64,000 bases of DNA from Streptomyces sp. NRRL S-646 (GTDB taxonomy: Bacteria; Actinomycetota; Actinomycetes; Streptomycetales; Streptomycetaceae): positions 248,001 to 312,000 of the forward strand of contig NZ_JODC01000009.1 of NCBI RefSeq assembly GCF_000720765.1, given 5' to 3'. The notes beneath the pieces were generated by a model. The model saw only the letters and a program-made list of their open reading frames with translations, made no database searches and was not told the origin of the DNA. Positions within the stretch are counted from its first letter, which is position 1. Every line of letters begins with the position of its first letter. This document shows positions 8,501-17,641 of the stretch, one piece after another. Position numbers and translations under genes: made by a program.

Positions 8501-9133
8501 TTACCGGGCGTGACGCACCAATTCATAGGCTTCCCACAGATCCCCGCCCATGTACGAGTGTGTCGCAAGACCGGACAGATGACGGTCCGCATTGACCGCC
8601 ACCGAGATCGGCACGGCAGCGAACAGATCCGTGTCCGACAGCGAGTCGCCATAGGCAATGCAGTCCTCCCGGGTCACGCCGAACTCCCCGCACAGCCGGT
8701 CGGCGATCTCGACCTTGGCCGCAGCAGTGAGAACTCCGGACGGATCGACTGGCTCGGTGAACGGCACGGCGGGAAAACGGGACCCGAACGCCGCGTGCGC
8801 GCCCCACCCGATGAGCCGCTCCACGAAGAAGGAGGGCGAGAGCGATACGACGGCACAGTAATCGCCCGCCTGCCGGATCTCCTCCCAGACCTCACGGATG
8901 CGCTCCAGCCACGGAGCACCTTCGAAGGCGGCCGACACATGCACCTCGGTGAGTTCCGTCCAGAGCTCGTAGACCTGTGCCGCATACTCCGGCGGCCCTA
9001 TGAGCCCCGCCGAGATCGCCTGATCGAGCGCTACCGTCTCAGCTTCCAGCCCCAGCTGCCGCGAAATCTCCACGGGCGCCGACGTGCCCTGCAGCAGCGT
9101 GCCGTCGAGGTCGAAGAGATGAAGTCTTGCCAT
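8501..9133 (-). CDS. HAD-superfamily phosphatase (SerB-like subfamily)
   Basis: A 210-residue HAD hydrolase. Motif I, HLFDLDGTLL, is at residues 4-13 with nucleophile Asp8 and acid Asp10. Motif II is around VVSLSPSF; motif III/IV is IAYGDSLSDTDLF near residue 170. The DxDGTLL and GDSxSD pattern with a helical cap fits the subfamily IB group (phosphoserine-phosphatase-like or phospholipid phosphate phosphatases). The substrate is unknown. The ATG at 9133 gives a motif I only a few residues from the N-terminus, as usual; the frame stays open far upstream without coding character. Confidence 0.85.
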   Translation of the reverse strand: MARLHLFDLDGTLLQGTSAPVEISRQLGLEAETVALDQAISAGLIGPPEYAAQVYELWTELTEVHVSAAFEGAPWLERIREVWEEIRQAGDYCAVVSLSPSFFVERLIGWGAHAAFGSRFPAVPFTEPVDPSGVLTAAAKVEIADRLCGEFGVTREDCIAYGDSLSDTDLFAAVPISVAVNADRHLSGLATHSYMGGDLWEAYELVRHAR

Positions 9134-9203
9134 GGGACCCGAGGCTAACGGGACCCGTGGCGGACTCCTCGGGTGAAGCCACTTGATGCTCGGTGTTCGC
9201 CCG

Positions 9204-9219
9204 TGTTTCACGTGAAACA
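9204..9219. promoter_or_regulatory. parS site
   Basis: A perfect 16-bp palindrome TGTTTCACGTGAAACA between the HAD and GNAT genes, identical to the Streptomyces ParB-binding consensus. Flanking G and C extend it to 18 bp. Confidence 0.95.
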
Positions 9220-9257
9220 CCCAACTGACCTCGGCGCCCTGTGCACTTGCCCACGAC

Positions 9258-10196
9258 ATGGCCAAAAGCTCCTGCTTCTCACCGGAAAGCGGTGGACGTC
9301 GAGGGCAGCCGTCGGACAGCCTGACCTGCGTGCCGACTCCTTCTCTGCCCCCTCTTGCCGTCCGCCGTCTGACGCTTCGCGATCTCAGCGCCTGCGCCGA
9401 CCTGTCCGAAGACCGGGGGTGGCCACGCGAGGAACACAAGTGGGGCCTGCTCCTCACAGCCGGGAAGGGATACGGCATCGACGACCCTGACGGCGGCCTC
9501 GTCAGCGCCTGCGTCGTCACCGAGTACGGGCCCCAGGACCATCCCGCTCTCGCGGCCATCGGCATGGTGCTGGTCGCCGAACGGCATGCCCGCCGAGGCA
9601 TCGGCCGCCACCTGATGCGGCACATCGTCTCTGCCATGGGCACCACCCCACTGACGCTGCACGCGACCCCGAACGGTCGTCCGCTGTACGAGGAACTCGG
9701 CTTCAAGGTCACTGGCCGTGCCGAGATGATGCGCGGGCATTTCACGCCCGGCGGGCCGGAGCCCGAGGTGGTCACACGTGCAGCCACCGCCGAGGATCTC
9801 CCTGCCATCCTCCGGCTCGACGAGGAGGTGTTCGGCGCCGACCGCACACCCGTCATCACGCGGCTTCCCGCCTTCGCCGACCGACTGCGCGTCGCCGAGG
9901 AGGACGGCCGGCTCATCGGGTACGCGGCCGCCTGGCCCAACATGGAGACCCACGTCGTGGGCCCGCTGGTCGCCAGGGACACGGAGACGGCAAAGGCGCT
10001 CATCGCCTCTCTCGCCGCCCACACCGACCGCCCCCTGCGCACCGACATCGACGTACGGCACGAGGAACTGCTGGCCTGGGCGAAGGCGCGGGGGCTCGCG
10101 TCCGTCGCTTTCAACGCGGTCATGACGTACGGGATCCCGGAACTGCCCGGCGACTGGACCAGACGCTTCGCTCCCCTGACGGTGGCTGCGGGCTGA
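9258..10196 (+). CDS. tandem GNAT-fold N-acetyltransferase
   Basis: A 312-residue protein with two GNAT halves. The first (about 35-170) has the acetyl-CoA loop VLVAERHARRGIGRHLM (RRGIGRH) and YEELGFKVTGR. The second (about 176-300) begins with RAATAEDLPAILRLDEEVFG and keeps only the general fold, without a clear RxxGxG/A loop. Double-GNAT proteins often have one degenerate domain. The substrate is unknown. The first ~35 residues have no family similarity and the start could be further in; no strong ribosome site marks 9258. Confidence 0.8.
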   Translation: MAKSSCFSPESGGRRGQPSDSLTCVPTPSLPPLAVRRLTLRDLSACADLSEDRGWPREEHKWGLLLTAGKGYGIDDPDGGLVSACVVTEYGPQDHPALAAIGMVLVAERHARRGIGRHLMRHIVSAMGTTPLTLHATPNGRPLYEELGFKVTGRAEMMRGHFTPGGPEPEVVTRAATAEDLPAILRLDEEVFGADRTPVITRLPAFADRLRVAEEDGRLIGYAAAWPNMETHVVGPLVARDTETAKALIASLAAHTDRPLRTDIDVRHEELLAWAKARGLASVAFNAVMTYGIPELPGDWTRRFAPLTVAAG

Positions 10197-10235
10197 GCCC
10201 TGCCCCTGAGAGCAGCGGTGCGTAAGGTGCGGGGC

Positions 10236-10688
10236 ATGGGAGATCTTGCAATACGGCCCGCCACGGCGGACGACGTGGCCGCGATCGTCGCGATGCTCGC
10301 CGACGACCCTTTGGGCGCCCAGCGTGAGTCACCGGACGACCTGACCCCGTACCTGACGGCGCTGGAACGGCTTGCGTCCGATCCAAACCAGCACCTTGTC
10401 GTCGCCGTTCGTGAGGGCCGCGTCGTCGGCACACTTCAACTGACGGTCATCCCCGGTCTGTCGCGACGCGGCACCGTCAGGTCGATCATCGAAGGAGTGC
10501 GCATCCACGCCGACGAGCGCGGCAGCGGCCTGGGCACACAGCTCATCGACTGGGCGATCGACGAATCCCGGCGACAGGGCTGCCAGTTGGTCCAGCTGAC
10601 CTCCGACAACACCCGCACCGACGCCCACCGCTTCTACGAGCGGCTCGGCTTCACGGCCTCACACGTGGGCTTCAAGCTCCAACTGTGA
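10236..10688 (+). CDS. GNAT-family N-acetyltransferase
   Basis: A 150-residue single-domain GNAT enzyme. It starts MGDLAIRPATADDVAAIVAML, contains the acetyl-CoA binding loop DERGSGLGTQLIDWAI and ends with AHRFYERLGFTASHVGFKLQL. ATG at 10236 is preferred over a GTG six codons upstream because an AAGGTGCGGGG ribosome region precedes it. The acceptor amine is unknown. It is separated by only 39 bp from the tandem GNAT gene, so the two are likely co-transcribed. Confidence 0.88.
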   Translation: MGDLAIRPATADDVAAIVAMLADDPLGAQRESPDDLTPYLTALERLASDPNQHLVVAVREGRVVGTLQLTVIPGLSRRGTVRSIIEGVRIHADERGSGLGTQLIDWAIDESRRQGCQLVQLTSDNTRTDAHRFYERLGFTASHVGFKLQL

Positions 10689-10708
10689 GGCCGTGACATG
10701 AAAGGTCA

Positions 10709-10724
10709 TGTTTCACGTGAAACA
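10709..10724. promoter_or_regulatory. parS site (first of a close pair)
   Basis: A perfect TGTTTCACGTGAAACA in the convergent gap between the GNAT and serine-hydrolase genes. Its centre is 27 bp from that of the second site at 10736-10751. Confidence 0.95.
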
Positions 10725-10735
10725 GCGCCGCTGCA

Positions 10736-10751
10736 GATTTCACGTGAAACA
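10736..10751. promoter_or_regulatory. near-perfect parS site (second of a close pair)
   Basis: The core ATTTCACGTGAAAC (10737-10750) differs from the 14-bp consensus only at its first base. Its proximity to the perfect site at 10709 suggests cooperative ParB loading. Confidence 0.85.
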
Positions 10752-10774
10752 GCACGCCTGCTGAGCGCCTGCGT

Positions 10775-12160
10775 CTAGCCGATCCCCCGCCACCCGTCCG
10801 GGTCCACCCCACCGGGCACGGAAGCCTCCTCGTCGTACGGCTGACGCGTGAACACGAACGATCCGAGGTCCAGATGGCTCAGGGTCCCGTCCGGCCGCCG
10901 TACGGCCCTCAGGGGCTCTCCGGCGTAGTAGCCCTCCAGCCCGGTCCAGGTACCGTCGCCGTTCGCCCTGAAGCGCGAACGGCGGCCACTTCCCGACAGC
11001 GGCTCCAGCGAGACATCCCCGGCTGCCGTCAGCCGCAGGGCGAAGGCATGCGTTCCCCAGTACCAGGGTCCTGCCAACTCCAGCACCGATGCGTCGACTT
11101 CTGGCGCCGGCCGCCACGGTTCCGGAATGCGGGGCTCGGCTTCGGCGACGATCCGCACGAGATCGGCTCCGACGGTGGACAGCAGAGGGCCGGACGTACA
11201 GTTGGCCAGCACCACGGCAGCGACGTCGTCCTCGACGCTGAGGGTGAGGTTGGCCAGAAACCCCGGCAGGGACCCGGAGTGCCCCACGAGCAGCCGCCCG
11301 TCCCGGTGCTGGATCTGCAGCCCGAGCCCGTAGGTGACTCCGTCCACGACATCCGCCGCTTCGGCCGGCGCAGCAGGCGTCCGCATCTCTCTGACGGTCT
11401 CGGCGCTCAGTACCCGGTCGTCGCCCCTGGCCAGGAACGCAGCGAAGCGCGCCAAGTCACCGGTGGTGGACCAGAGTTGACCCGCGGGCGCCATCCGTCC
11501 CAGGTCCTCGGTGGGTTCGGGCAGCATGACATCGGCCCAGGGGTGCACGGCCCATCCACCCGCATGGGGTGCCTGAGGGTGACCACTCGTACGGTCGAGG
11601 CCCAGGGGTTCGAGCACTTCACGCCGAAGTACCTCTTCCCACGGTGCTCCACGCAGCTTCTCGACCAGCGCCCCCAGCAGGGTGTAGCCGGGGTTGGAGT
11701 AGTGGAAGCGGCGGCCGACCGGATGCAGGAGAGGCTGCTCCCCCAGGACGTCGGAGAGTTCGGGGCGCAGGGATCCCGGGGTGCGCTCCCACCACGGGGC
11801 GGGCGACTCCGCCGCCAACCCGCTCGTATGGGCGAGGAGGTCGGCGATGGTGGCCTCCCCCGCACCCGTTCCCGGCAGATGCTTCTCCAGCGGGTCACCT
11901 GGATCGAGCAGGCCTTCATCGCGCAACCGAAGCACCAGAACTGCGGTGAAGGTCTTGGTGATCGAACCGATGCGGTACTGCACGGTCTCGTCCGGACCAT
12001 GCCCGTCCACCGAGGTCCGCGCGCCGTGCCACACGGGCCGCCCGCCCCTCACGACCGTCGCGACCAGCGATGGCGCACGTCCTTCGGCCTGCGCCACTGC
12101 GATCCGGTGCAGCAGTGCCCGACGCGTACCGGGGAGCAGCTCTTCCTGAGGTGTAGTCAT
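10775..12160 (-). CDS. serine hydrolase of the beta-lactamase/class C family
   Basis: A 460-residue protein. The catalytic motifs of the beta-lactamase (PF00144) family are present: SITK (S-x-x-K, around residue 63), HYSNPGY (Y-x-N) and HSGSLPG (H-x-G in place of KTG). A C-terminal ~110-residue beta domain follows. No signal peptide is seen, so it is probably cytoplasmic; esterase or peptidase activity is more likely than beta-lactam resistance. ATG at 12160 was chosen over one 14 codons upstream because homology to the family begins shortly after it; neither has a strong ribosome site. Confidence 0.85.
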   Translation of the reverse strand: MTTPQEELLPGTRRALLHRIAVAQAEGRAPSLVATVVRGGRPVWHGARTSVDGHGPDETVQYRIGSITKTFTAVLVLRLRDEGLLDPGDPLEKHLPGTGAGEATIADLLAHTSGLAAESPAPWWERTPGSLRPELSDVLGEQPLLHPVGRRFHYSNPGYTLLGALVEKLRGAPWEEVLRREVLEPLGLDRTSGHPQAPHAGGWAVHPWADVMLPEPTEDLGRMAPAGQLWSTTGDLARFAAFLARGDDRVLSAETVREMRTPAAPAEAADVVDGVTYGLGLQIQHRDGRLLVGHSGSLPGFLANLTLSVEDDVAAVVLANCTSGPLLSTVGADLVRIVAEAEPRIPEPWRPAPEVDASVLELAGPWYWGTHAFALRLTAAGDVSLEPLSGSGRRSRFRANGDGTWTGLEGYYAGEPLRAVRRPDGTLSHLDLGSFVFTRQPYDEEASVPGGVDPDGWRGIG

Positions 12161-12227
12161 AGCCCCAGTCCATCCCGCGGGACACTCGGCCGTCGAGTTC
12201 ATTTGTCCGGGACGGGGATCCGTCGGA

Positions 12228-13706
12228 TCAGGTCTGCGCCATGTCCACGAACCGCGAGTAGTGGCCCTGGAAGGCGACCGTGATCGTCGCCGTCGGGCCG
12301 TTACGGTGCTTGGCCACGATCAGGTCGGCCTCGCCCGCACGCGGCGACTCCTTCTCGTAGGCGTCCTCGCGGTGCAGCAGGATGACCATGTCGGCGTCCT
12401 GCTCGATGGAGCCGGACTCACGAAGGTCGGAGACCATCGGCTTCTTGTCCGTGCGCTGCTCGGGGCCACGGTTCAGCTGGGACAGCGCGATGACCGGAAT
12501 CTCCAGCTCCTTGGCGAGGAGCTTGAGGTTACGGGACATGTCCGAGACCTCCTGCTGGCGGTTCTCGGCACGCTTGGAGCCACCGGACTGCATCAGCTGG
12601 AGGTAGTCGATGACGACCAGTCTGATGTCATTGCGCTGTTTGAGACGGCGGCACTTGGCGCGGATCTCCATCATCGACAGGTTTGGAGAGTCGTCGATGA
12701 ACAGCGGCGCGGCCGAGACATCCGGCATCCGGCGGGCCAGCCGCGTCCAGTCCTCGTCGGTCATCGTGCCGGAGCGCATGTGGTGCAGGGCAACACGGGC
12801 CTCGGCGGACAACAGACGCATCGCGATCTCGTTGCGCCCCATTTCCAGGGAGAAGATGACGCTCGGAAGGTTGTGCTTGATCGACGCGGCCCGGGCGAAG
12901 TCCAGCGCGAGCGTGGACTTGCCCATCGCGGGACGGGCGGCAATGACGATCATCTGGCCGGGGTGCAGACCGTTGGTGAGCGAGTCGAAATCGGTGAAGC
13001 CCGTGGGCACACCGGTCATCTCACCGCTGCGGGAGCCGATCGCCTCGATCTCGTCGAGCGCGCCCTCCATGATGTCGCCGAGCGGCAGGTAGTCCTCGCT
13101 GGTGCGTTGCTCGGTGACCGCATAGATCTCGGCCTGGGCGCGGTTGACGATCTCGTCGACGTCGTCGTCGGCCGCGTATCCCATCTGGGTGATGCGGGTG
13201 CCCGCCTCGACCAGACGGCGCAGGACCGCGCGTTCGTGGACGATCTCCGCGTAGTACTCGGCGTTGGCCGCAGTCGGCACGGTCTGCACAAGGGTGTGCA
13301 GATACGATGCGCCACCGACCTTGTTGATCTCGCCGCGCTTGGTGAGTTCGGCGGCGATCGTGATGGGGTCGGCCGGCTCGCCCTTGGCGTAGATGTCGAG
13401 GATCGCCTGGAAGATCGTCTCGTGTGCGGGCTTGTAGAAGTCGTGGCCCTTGAGAATCTCGACGACGTCGGCGATGGCGTCCTTCGACAGGAGCATGCCG
13501 CCGAGGACGGACTGCTCGGCATCGAGATCCTGGGGCGGCACTCGCTCGAAGGACGTACCTCCGCCATCCCATTCGCCGCTGTCCCGGCCACGGTCGTGCT
13601 GCTCGTCACGGCCCCGGCTCCCGTCGCCGCGTCGACGGGAGGCAGGCAGACGATCGCTTGGACCGCTGTCGGCCCACGGATCGTCCAAGGGCTCGGAAAT
13701 ACTCAC
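12228..13706 (-). CDS. dnaB: replicative DNA helicase DnaB
   Basis: A 492-residue hexameric 5'-3' helicase that unwinds DNA at the fork. A disordered Arg/Asp-rich N-terminus (1-50) precedes the DnaB N-domain (PQDLDAEQSVLGGMLLSKDAI). The RecA-like domain has Walker A ARPAMGKST (Lys263), Walker B VVIDYLQLM and a C-terminal HRNGPTATI Arg-finger region. No intein interrupts it. The GTG start at 13706 has GGAGGAGG nine bases upstream; an ATG 24 codons upstream lies before that site and is rejected. A DnaA-box cluster lies 185-450 bp upstream. Confidence 0.96.
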   Translation of the reverse strand: MSISEPLDDPWADSGPSDRLPASRRRGDGSRGRDEQHDRGRDSGEWDGGGTSFERVPPQDLDAEQSVLGGMLLSKDAIADVVEILKGHDFYKPAHETIFQAILDIYAKGEPADPITIAAELTKRGEINKVGGASYLHTLVQTVPTAANAEYYAEIVHERAVLRRLVEAGTRITQMGYAADDDVDEIVNRAQAEIYAVTEQRTSEDYLPLGDIMEGALDEIEAIGSRSGEMTGVPTGFTDFDSLTNGLHPGQMIVIAARPAMGKSTLALDFARAASIKHNLPSVIFSLEMGRNEIAMRLLSAEARVALHHMRSGTMTDEDWTRLARRMPDVSAAPLFIDDSPNLSMMEIRAKCRRLKQRNDIRLVVIDYLQLMQSGGSKRAENRQQEVSDMSRNLKLLAKELEIPVIALSQLNRGPEQRTDKKPMVSDLRESGSIEQDADMVILLHREDAYEKESPRAGEADLIVAKHRNGPTATITVAFQGHYSRFVDMAQT

Positions 13707-13890
13707 CGAGCCACCTCCTCCCGTCCGCCGCCGAGCGGACCTAGCCATGCCTTCTGTTCTACGGCACGGCACTGACAAATGAGAGGCCCAACTCCGGTTG
13801 ATGCACGTCGGTTTTGGGCTGGTTTCCCTGCCGACGAACGGAGCGGGCGCCGGACCACGGTAGGCCTGCGGGCACCGTCAGCCAATCTGG

Positions 13891-14153
13891 TTATCCACAG
13901 GCCATGTGGACGACGGCCCGGATGCTGTGGAGAACTCCGCAAAACCTGTGCACGACACGGTGGACAGCCCTGTGAACAAGCCTGGCCCTCTTCCACTTCG
14001 ACCCTCTTGACCTGCACTTTTCCCATCCACCGGCTGTGCAGAAGAAAAACTTCCCCAGTCGGGCCAAGATCGCTTCGAACGGCGCACGAAAGACCGCCCG
14101 ACGAGACTGCAAGTAAGGGTCGTAAAAGCTTTGCATCTCTTACCTGTGGACGA
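13891..14153. promoter_or_regulatory. cluster of DnaA boxes upstream of dnaB
   Basis: In the 455-bp divergent gap between dnaB and the MATE gene there are four good DnaA boxes: TTATCCACA (13891-13899, plus strand), and on the minus strand TCGTCCACA (13905-13913), TTCTCCACA (13926-13934) and TCGTCCACA (14145-14153). Near matches with one changed base lie at about 13948, 13959 and 13971. The region is also less GC-rich than its surroundings. DnaA-box clusters outside oriC are known in Streptomyces and can titrate DnaA; regulation of dnaB is an alternative. Confidence 0.7.
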
Positions 14154-14161
14154 TTAGATTG

Positions 14162-15505
14162 ATGCTCATGACACAGGCTCCCGCGACCCCCAGGGTCACC
14201 CGGCGACAGCACGATCGCGAGATCGTCGCGCTGGCCGTCCCGGCCTTCGGCGCACTCGTCGCCGAACCCCTCTTCGTCATGGCCGACAGCGCGATCGTCG
14301 GCCATCTCGGTACGGCACAGCTCGCCGGCCTGGGTATCGCCTCGGCCCTTCTCACGACAGCAGTCAGCATCTTCGTCTTCCTCGCCTACGCCACCACGGC
14401 GGCCGTCGCCCGACGGGTCGGCGCCGGCGACCTCCAGGCCGCCATCCGCCAAGGCATGGACGGCATCTGGCTGGCGCTTCTGCTCGGCGCCGCCGTCATC
14501 GCCGCCGTGCTGCCCACGGCGCCGGCCCTGGTGGAACTCTTCGGCGCCTCGGACAGGGCGGCCCCCTACGCGACCACCTATCTGCGCATCTCGGCTCTCG
14601 GCATCCCGGCCATGCTCGTCGTACTCGCCGCGACCGGTGTGCTGCGCGGCCTGCAGGACACCAAGACACCACTCCGTGTCGCCATCGCCGGCTTTGTCGC
14701 CAACGGCGCCCTCAACGCGGGCCTCGTCTACGGCGCCGACCTCGGCATCGCCGGTTCCGCCTGGGGCACCGTCATCGCGCAGTGCGGCATGGCAGCCGTC
14801 TACCTCACCGTGGTCGTCCGCGGAGCCCGCAGACACGGCGCCTCGCTGCGTCCCGACGCAGCCGGGATACGGACCTCTGCACAAGCCGGCGTTCCCCTCC
14901 TGGTCCGCACACTCTCACTGCGGGCGATCCTGATGATCGCTACAGCCGTCGCCGCCCGGCTCGGCGACGCCGACATCGCTGCACACCAGATCATCCTGTC
15001 GCTGTGGAGCCTGCTCGCCTTCGCCCTCGACGCCATCGCCATCGCCGGTCAGGCCATCATCGGACGCTATCTCGGCGCCGAGGACACCCAAGGTGCCCGC
15101 GATGCCTGCCGCCGCATGGTGCAGTGGGGAATCGCCGTAGGTGTCGTCCTCGGTGTCCTGGTAGTGGCCGCCCGGCCGCTGTTCCTGCCGCTGTTCACCA
15201 GCGACCCCGTGGTGAAGGACGCCGCGCTCCCCGCCCTGCTGGTGGTGGCTCTCTCCCAGCCGATCTGCGGCGTGGTCTTTGTCCTGGACGGCGTCCTGAT
15301 GGGAGCCGGTGACGGCCCCTATCTGGCCTGGGCCATGGTGCTCACCCTTGCTGTCTTCGCCCCGCTGGCGTTGCTGGTCCCAGCACTCGGCGGCGGCCTC
15401 ACCGCGCTGTGGGCGGCGATGACGCTGATGATGGCGGTGCGGATGCTGACCCTGTGGCTGCGGAGCCGTTCGGGCCGCTGGATCGTCACGGGCGCCACCC
15501 GCTGA
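14162..15505 (+). CDS. MATE-family multidrug efflux transporter (DinF-like)
   Basis: A 447-residue membrane protein with twelve predicted transmembrane segments in two MatE repeats. The family phrases VALAVPAFGALVAEPLFVMADSAIVGHLGT (read as PAFGALVAEPLFVMADSA and IVGHLGT) and the mirrored second half with LGDADIAAHQIILSLWSL are typical of DinF-type MATE exporters. These export cationic compounds in exchange for protons or sodium. TTG, ATG and a second ATG (14159, 14162, 14168) are all in frame; 14162 is a compromise. A tandem parS pair follows within 3 bp of the stop. Confidence 0.9.
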   Translation: MLMTQAPATPRVTRRQHDREIVALAVPAFGALVAEPLFVMADSAIVGHLGTAQLAGLGIASALLTTAVSIFVFLAYATTAAVARRVGAGDLQAAIRQGMDGIWLALLLGAAVIAAVLPTAPALVELFGASDRAAPYATTYLRISALGIPAMLVVLAATGVLRGLQDTKTPLRVAIAGFVANGALNAGLVYGADLGIAGSAWGTVIAQCGMAAVYLTVVVRGARRHGASLRPDAAGIRTSAQAGVPLLVRTLSLRAILMIATAVAARLGDADIAAHQIILSLWSLLAFALDAIAIAGQAIIGRYLGAEDTQGARDACRRMVQWGIAVGVVLGVLVVAARPLFLPLFTSDPVVKDAALPALLVVALSQPICGVVFVLDGVLMGAGDGPYLAWAMVLTLAVFAPLALLVPALGGGLTALWAAMTLMMAVRMLTLWLRSRSGRWIVTGATR

Positions 15506-15507
15506 TG

Positions 15508-15523
15508 TGTTTCACGTGAAACC
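15508..15523. promoter_or_regulatory. parS site (tandem pair, first)
   Basis: Perfect 14-bp core GTTTCACGTGAAAC at 15509-15522, directly after the MATE stop codon. Its centre is only 18 bp from that of the second site. Confidence 0.95.
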
Positions 15524-15525
15524 GG

Positions 15526-15541
15526 CGTTTCACGTGAAACA
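15526..15541. promoter_or_regulatory. parS site (tandem pair, second)
   Basis: Perfect 14-bp core GTTTCACGTGAAAC at 15527-15540, 4 bp after the previous core ends. This is the tightest parS spacing in the window. Confidence 0.95.
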
Positions 15542-15572
15542 TGCGCGGTCCCGCACGGAACCGGGGCACGAA

Positions 15573-15607
15573 GAAGGGGCCGCACCCTGCAGGGGTGCCG
15601 CCCCTTC
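15573..15607. terminator. bidirectional hairpin terminator between MATE gene and rplI
   Basis: An 8-bp outer stem (GAAGGGGC, 15573-15580, with 15600-15607) continues after one mismatch as a 6-bp inner stem (15582-15587 with 15593-15598). It sits between two convergent genes, 28 bp past the rplI stop. Confidence 0.8.
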
Positions 15608-15635
15608 CCTCAGCTGTTCAAGCCGAGCGCGGCGA

Positions 15636-16082
15636 TCAGGCCGCGACGACCTCGATGTTGACCTTGGCGGCAACCTCGGGGTGCAGACGCACCGACGTCT
15701 CGTGAGCGCCCAGCGTCTTGATCGGCGCGCCCAGCTCGATGCGGCGCTTGTCGACCTCGGGGCCACCGGAGGCCTTGATCGCCGAGGCGATGTCAGCCGG
15801 GGTGACGGAACCGAAGAGACGACCGGCGTCGCCGGAGCGGACGGCCAGACGGACCTTGACGCCCTCGAGCTGGGCCTTCACCTGGTTGGCCTGCTCGATG
15901 GTCTGGATCTCGTGGATCTTGCGAGCACGACGGATCTGCTCGACGTCCTTCTCGCCACCCTTGGTCCAACGGATAGCGAACTTCCGCGGGATCAGGTAGT
16001 TGCGAGCGTAACCGTCCTTGACGTCGACGACGTCGCCCGCGGCACCGAGGCCGGAGACCTCGTGGGTGAGGATGATCTTCAT
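15636..16082 (-). CDS. rplI: 50S ribosomal protein L9
   Basis: A 148-residue L9. The N-terminal domain is [30 protein letters not shown] (recognisable from KIILTHEV and [13 protein letters not shown]), joined by a charged connecting helix to the C-terminal rRNA-binding domain. L9 binds domain V of 23S rRNA near L1. It is the last gene of rpsF-ssb-rpsR-rplI, 18 bp after rpsR, and a hairpin terminator follows. Confidence 0.97.
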   Translation of the reverse strand: MKIILTHEVSGLGAAGDVVDVKDGYARNYLIPRKFAIRWTKGGEKDVEQIRRARKIHEIQTIEQANQVKAQLEGVKVRLAVRSGDAGRLFGSVTPADIASAIKASGGPEVDKRRIELGAPIKTLGAHETSVRLHPEVAAKVNIEVVAA

Positions 16083-16100
16083 GTTTCGGTCACCCTTCCC

Positions 16101-16337
16101 TTATCGCGCGGTGGAGGTGTAGGGCAGCAGCGCCATCTCACGGCTGTTCTTGACGGCCGTGGCGACGTCACGCTGGTGCTGCGTGCAGTTGCCGGTCACG
16201 CGGCGGGCACGGATCTTGCCGCGGTCGGAAATGAACTTCCGCAGCATGTTCGTGTCCTTGTAGTCCACGTACGTGACCTTGTCCTTGCAGAAAGCGCAGA
16301 CCTTCTTCTTAGGCTTGCGCACAGGCGGCTTCGCCAT
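16101..16337 (-). CDS. rpsR: 30S ribosomal protein S18 (zinc-type)
   Basis: A 78-residue S18 with [20 protein letters not shown] at the N-terminus and the core [17 protein letters not shown]. It keeps a CxxC (CAFC) and a later NCTQH, the C+ zinc-binding version; actinomycetes usually carry a second zinc-free S18 elsewhere, expressed under zinc limitation. S18 pairs with S6 on the platform of the 30S subunit, and both genes are in this operon. Confidence 0.96.
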   Translation of the reverse strand: MAKPPVRKPKKKVCAFCKDKVTYVDYKDTNMLRKFISDRGKIRARRVTGNCTQHQRDVATAVKNSREMALLPYTSTAR

Positions 16338-16395
16338 GGTGTTTCTCCTGTGTGATCAAGAAGTTTGGGTACGACCCGCCCTCCGGCCCAAAGGC

Positions 16396-16986
16396 CTAGA
16401 AGGGGGGTTCGTCCGAGTAGCCGCCGCCACCGCCGCCGCCGGAGTTTCCACCCCAGCCGCCGCCACCGCCGCCCTGGTTGCCACCGGCAGGAGCGCCGGT
16501 CGCCCACGGGTCGTCGGCAGGAGCACCGGCGCCCTGCTGGCCGCCACCGGAGCTTCCACCCCAGCCGCCGCCACCTTGGCCGCCACCGCCGCCGTAACCG
16601 CCCTGACCCTGCCCACCGCGGCCGGCGGTCTTGGTGACCTTGGCCGTGGCGTTGCGCAGGCTGGCGCCGACTTCTTCGACGTCCAGTTCGTAGACCGTGC
16701 GCTTGACGCCCTCACGGTCCTCGTAGGACCGCTGCTTCAGCCGGCCCTGCACGATGACGCGCATGCCTCGCTGGAGCGACTCCGCGACGTTCTCCGCCGC
16801 CTGACGCCAGACCGAGCAGGTCAGGAACAGGCTCTCGCCGTCCTTCCACTCGTTCGTCTGACGGTCGAAGGTGCGGGGGGTGGACGCGACACGGAACTTC
16901 GCGACCGCCGCACCGGAGGGGGTGAAGCGCAGCTCGGGGTCATCGACAAGATTGCCGACGACCGTGATGACGGTCTCGCCTGCCAT
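16396..16986 (-). CDS. ssb: single-stranded DNA-binding protein
   Basis: A 196-residue SSB. The OB-fold occupies residues 1-110 ([40 protein letters not shown]). A Gly-rich linker of about 75 residues follows, and the protein ends in the acidic tip DEPPF that recruits repair and replication proteins. Being in the rpsF-rpsR operon marks it as the main replicative SSB of Streptomyces (SsbA type). The Gly-rich linker is encoded by low-complexity GCC/ACC-rich sequence. Confidence 0.96.
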   Translation of the reverse strand: MAGETVITVVGNLVDDPELRFTPSGAAVAKFRVASTPRTFDRQTNEWKDGESLFLTCSVWRQAAENVAESLQRGMRVIVQGRLKQRSYEDREGVKRTVYELDVEEVGASLRNATAKVTKTAGRGGQGQGGYGGGGGQGGGGWGGSSGGGQQGAGAPADDPWATGAPAGGNQGGGGGGWGGNSGGGGGGGYSDEPPF

Positions 16987-17064
16987 GGGGGAACCTCTCG
17001 GCGGGTTTGCTGCTGGCTGCTAGTGCTGCTACTCGAAATCCCGAGTTCAGCTGAGCGGGAGAGC

Positions 17065-17355
17065 TCAGTGGGTCTCGGGGCGGAGGACCTTGGTCCGGAG
17101 GACCGACTCGTTCAGGTTCATCTGGCGGTCGAGCTCCTTGACGACCGCAGGCTCGGCCTGCAGGTCGATGACCGAGTAGATGCCCTCGGGCTTCTTCTTG
17201 ATCTCGTACGAGAGACGACGACGGCCCCAGGTGTCGACCTTCTCGACCTTGCCGTTGCCCTCACGGACGACGGAGAGGAAGTTCTCGATCAGGGGGGCGA
17301 CAGCGCGCTCCTCCAGATCGGGGTCGAGGATGACCATCACCTCGTAGTGACGCAT
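17065..17355 (-). CDS. rpsF: 30S ribosomal protein S6
   Basis: A 96-residue S6 starting [19 protein letters not shown] and containing the RNA-binding stretch [23 protein letters not shown] (key part [10 protein letters not shown]). The start at 17355 has an ideal AAAGGAGG ribosome site; the open frame continues 38 codons upstream without coding character. It is the first gene of the operon rpsF-ssb-rpsR-rplI, so the promoter should lie in 17356-17640. Confidence 0.96.
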   Translation of the reverse strand: MRHYEVMVILDPDLEERAVAPLIENFLSVVREGNGKVEKVDTWGRRRLSYEIKKKPEGIYSVIDLQAEPAVVKELDRQMNLNESVLRTKVLRPETH

Positions 17356-17641
17356 GTGGAACCCACCTCCTTTGGACTCAGCGGCCACGGTCGTTCCGTG
17401 GCAGGAGGGTCGTGATGCGTACGCAACGGTATCGGCCGCCACTGACAATCGGGGGTCGGCGAGCGACATCCCCGGCCTTGCCTGGACGGTTCCCTGGCTC
17501 TGCCTGGGCAGACACCGGTGCAGACGCTACAGACTACCTGCACACCCGCTTCCGGTTGAAATCCGGCCGCGAGGACCGTCAATCTGTACACATCGGGTGT
17601 GCATGGCGCTACGATGCGCCGTCTTCCGCAGGAGGTGCCCC

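Noticed and set aside
8208..8595. Small ORFs in the gap upstream of the flavohemoprotein gene
   Set aside because: No ribosome site, irregular codon use, mutually overlapping on both strands.
12261..13775. 504-codon plus-strand frame over dnaB
   Set aside because: Antisense shadow of dnaB.
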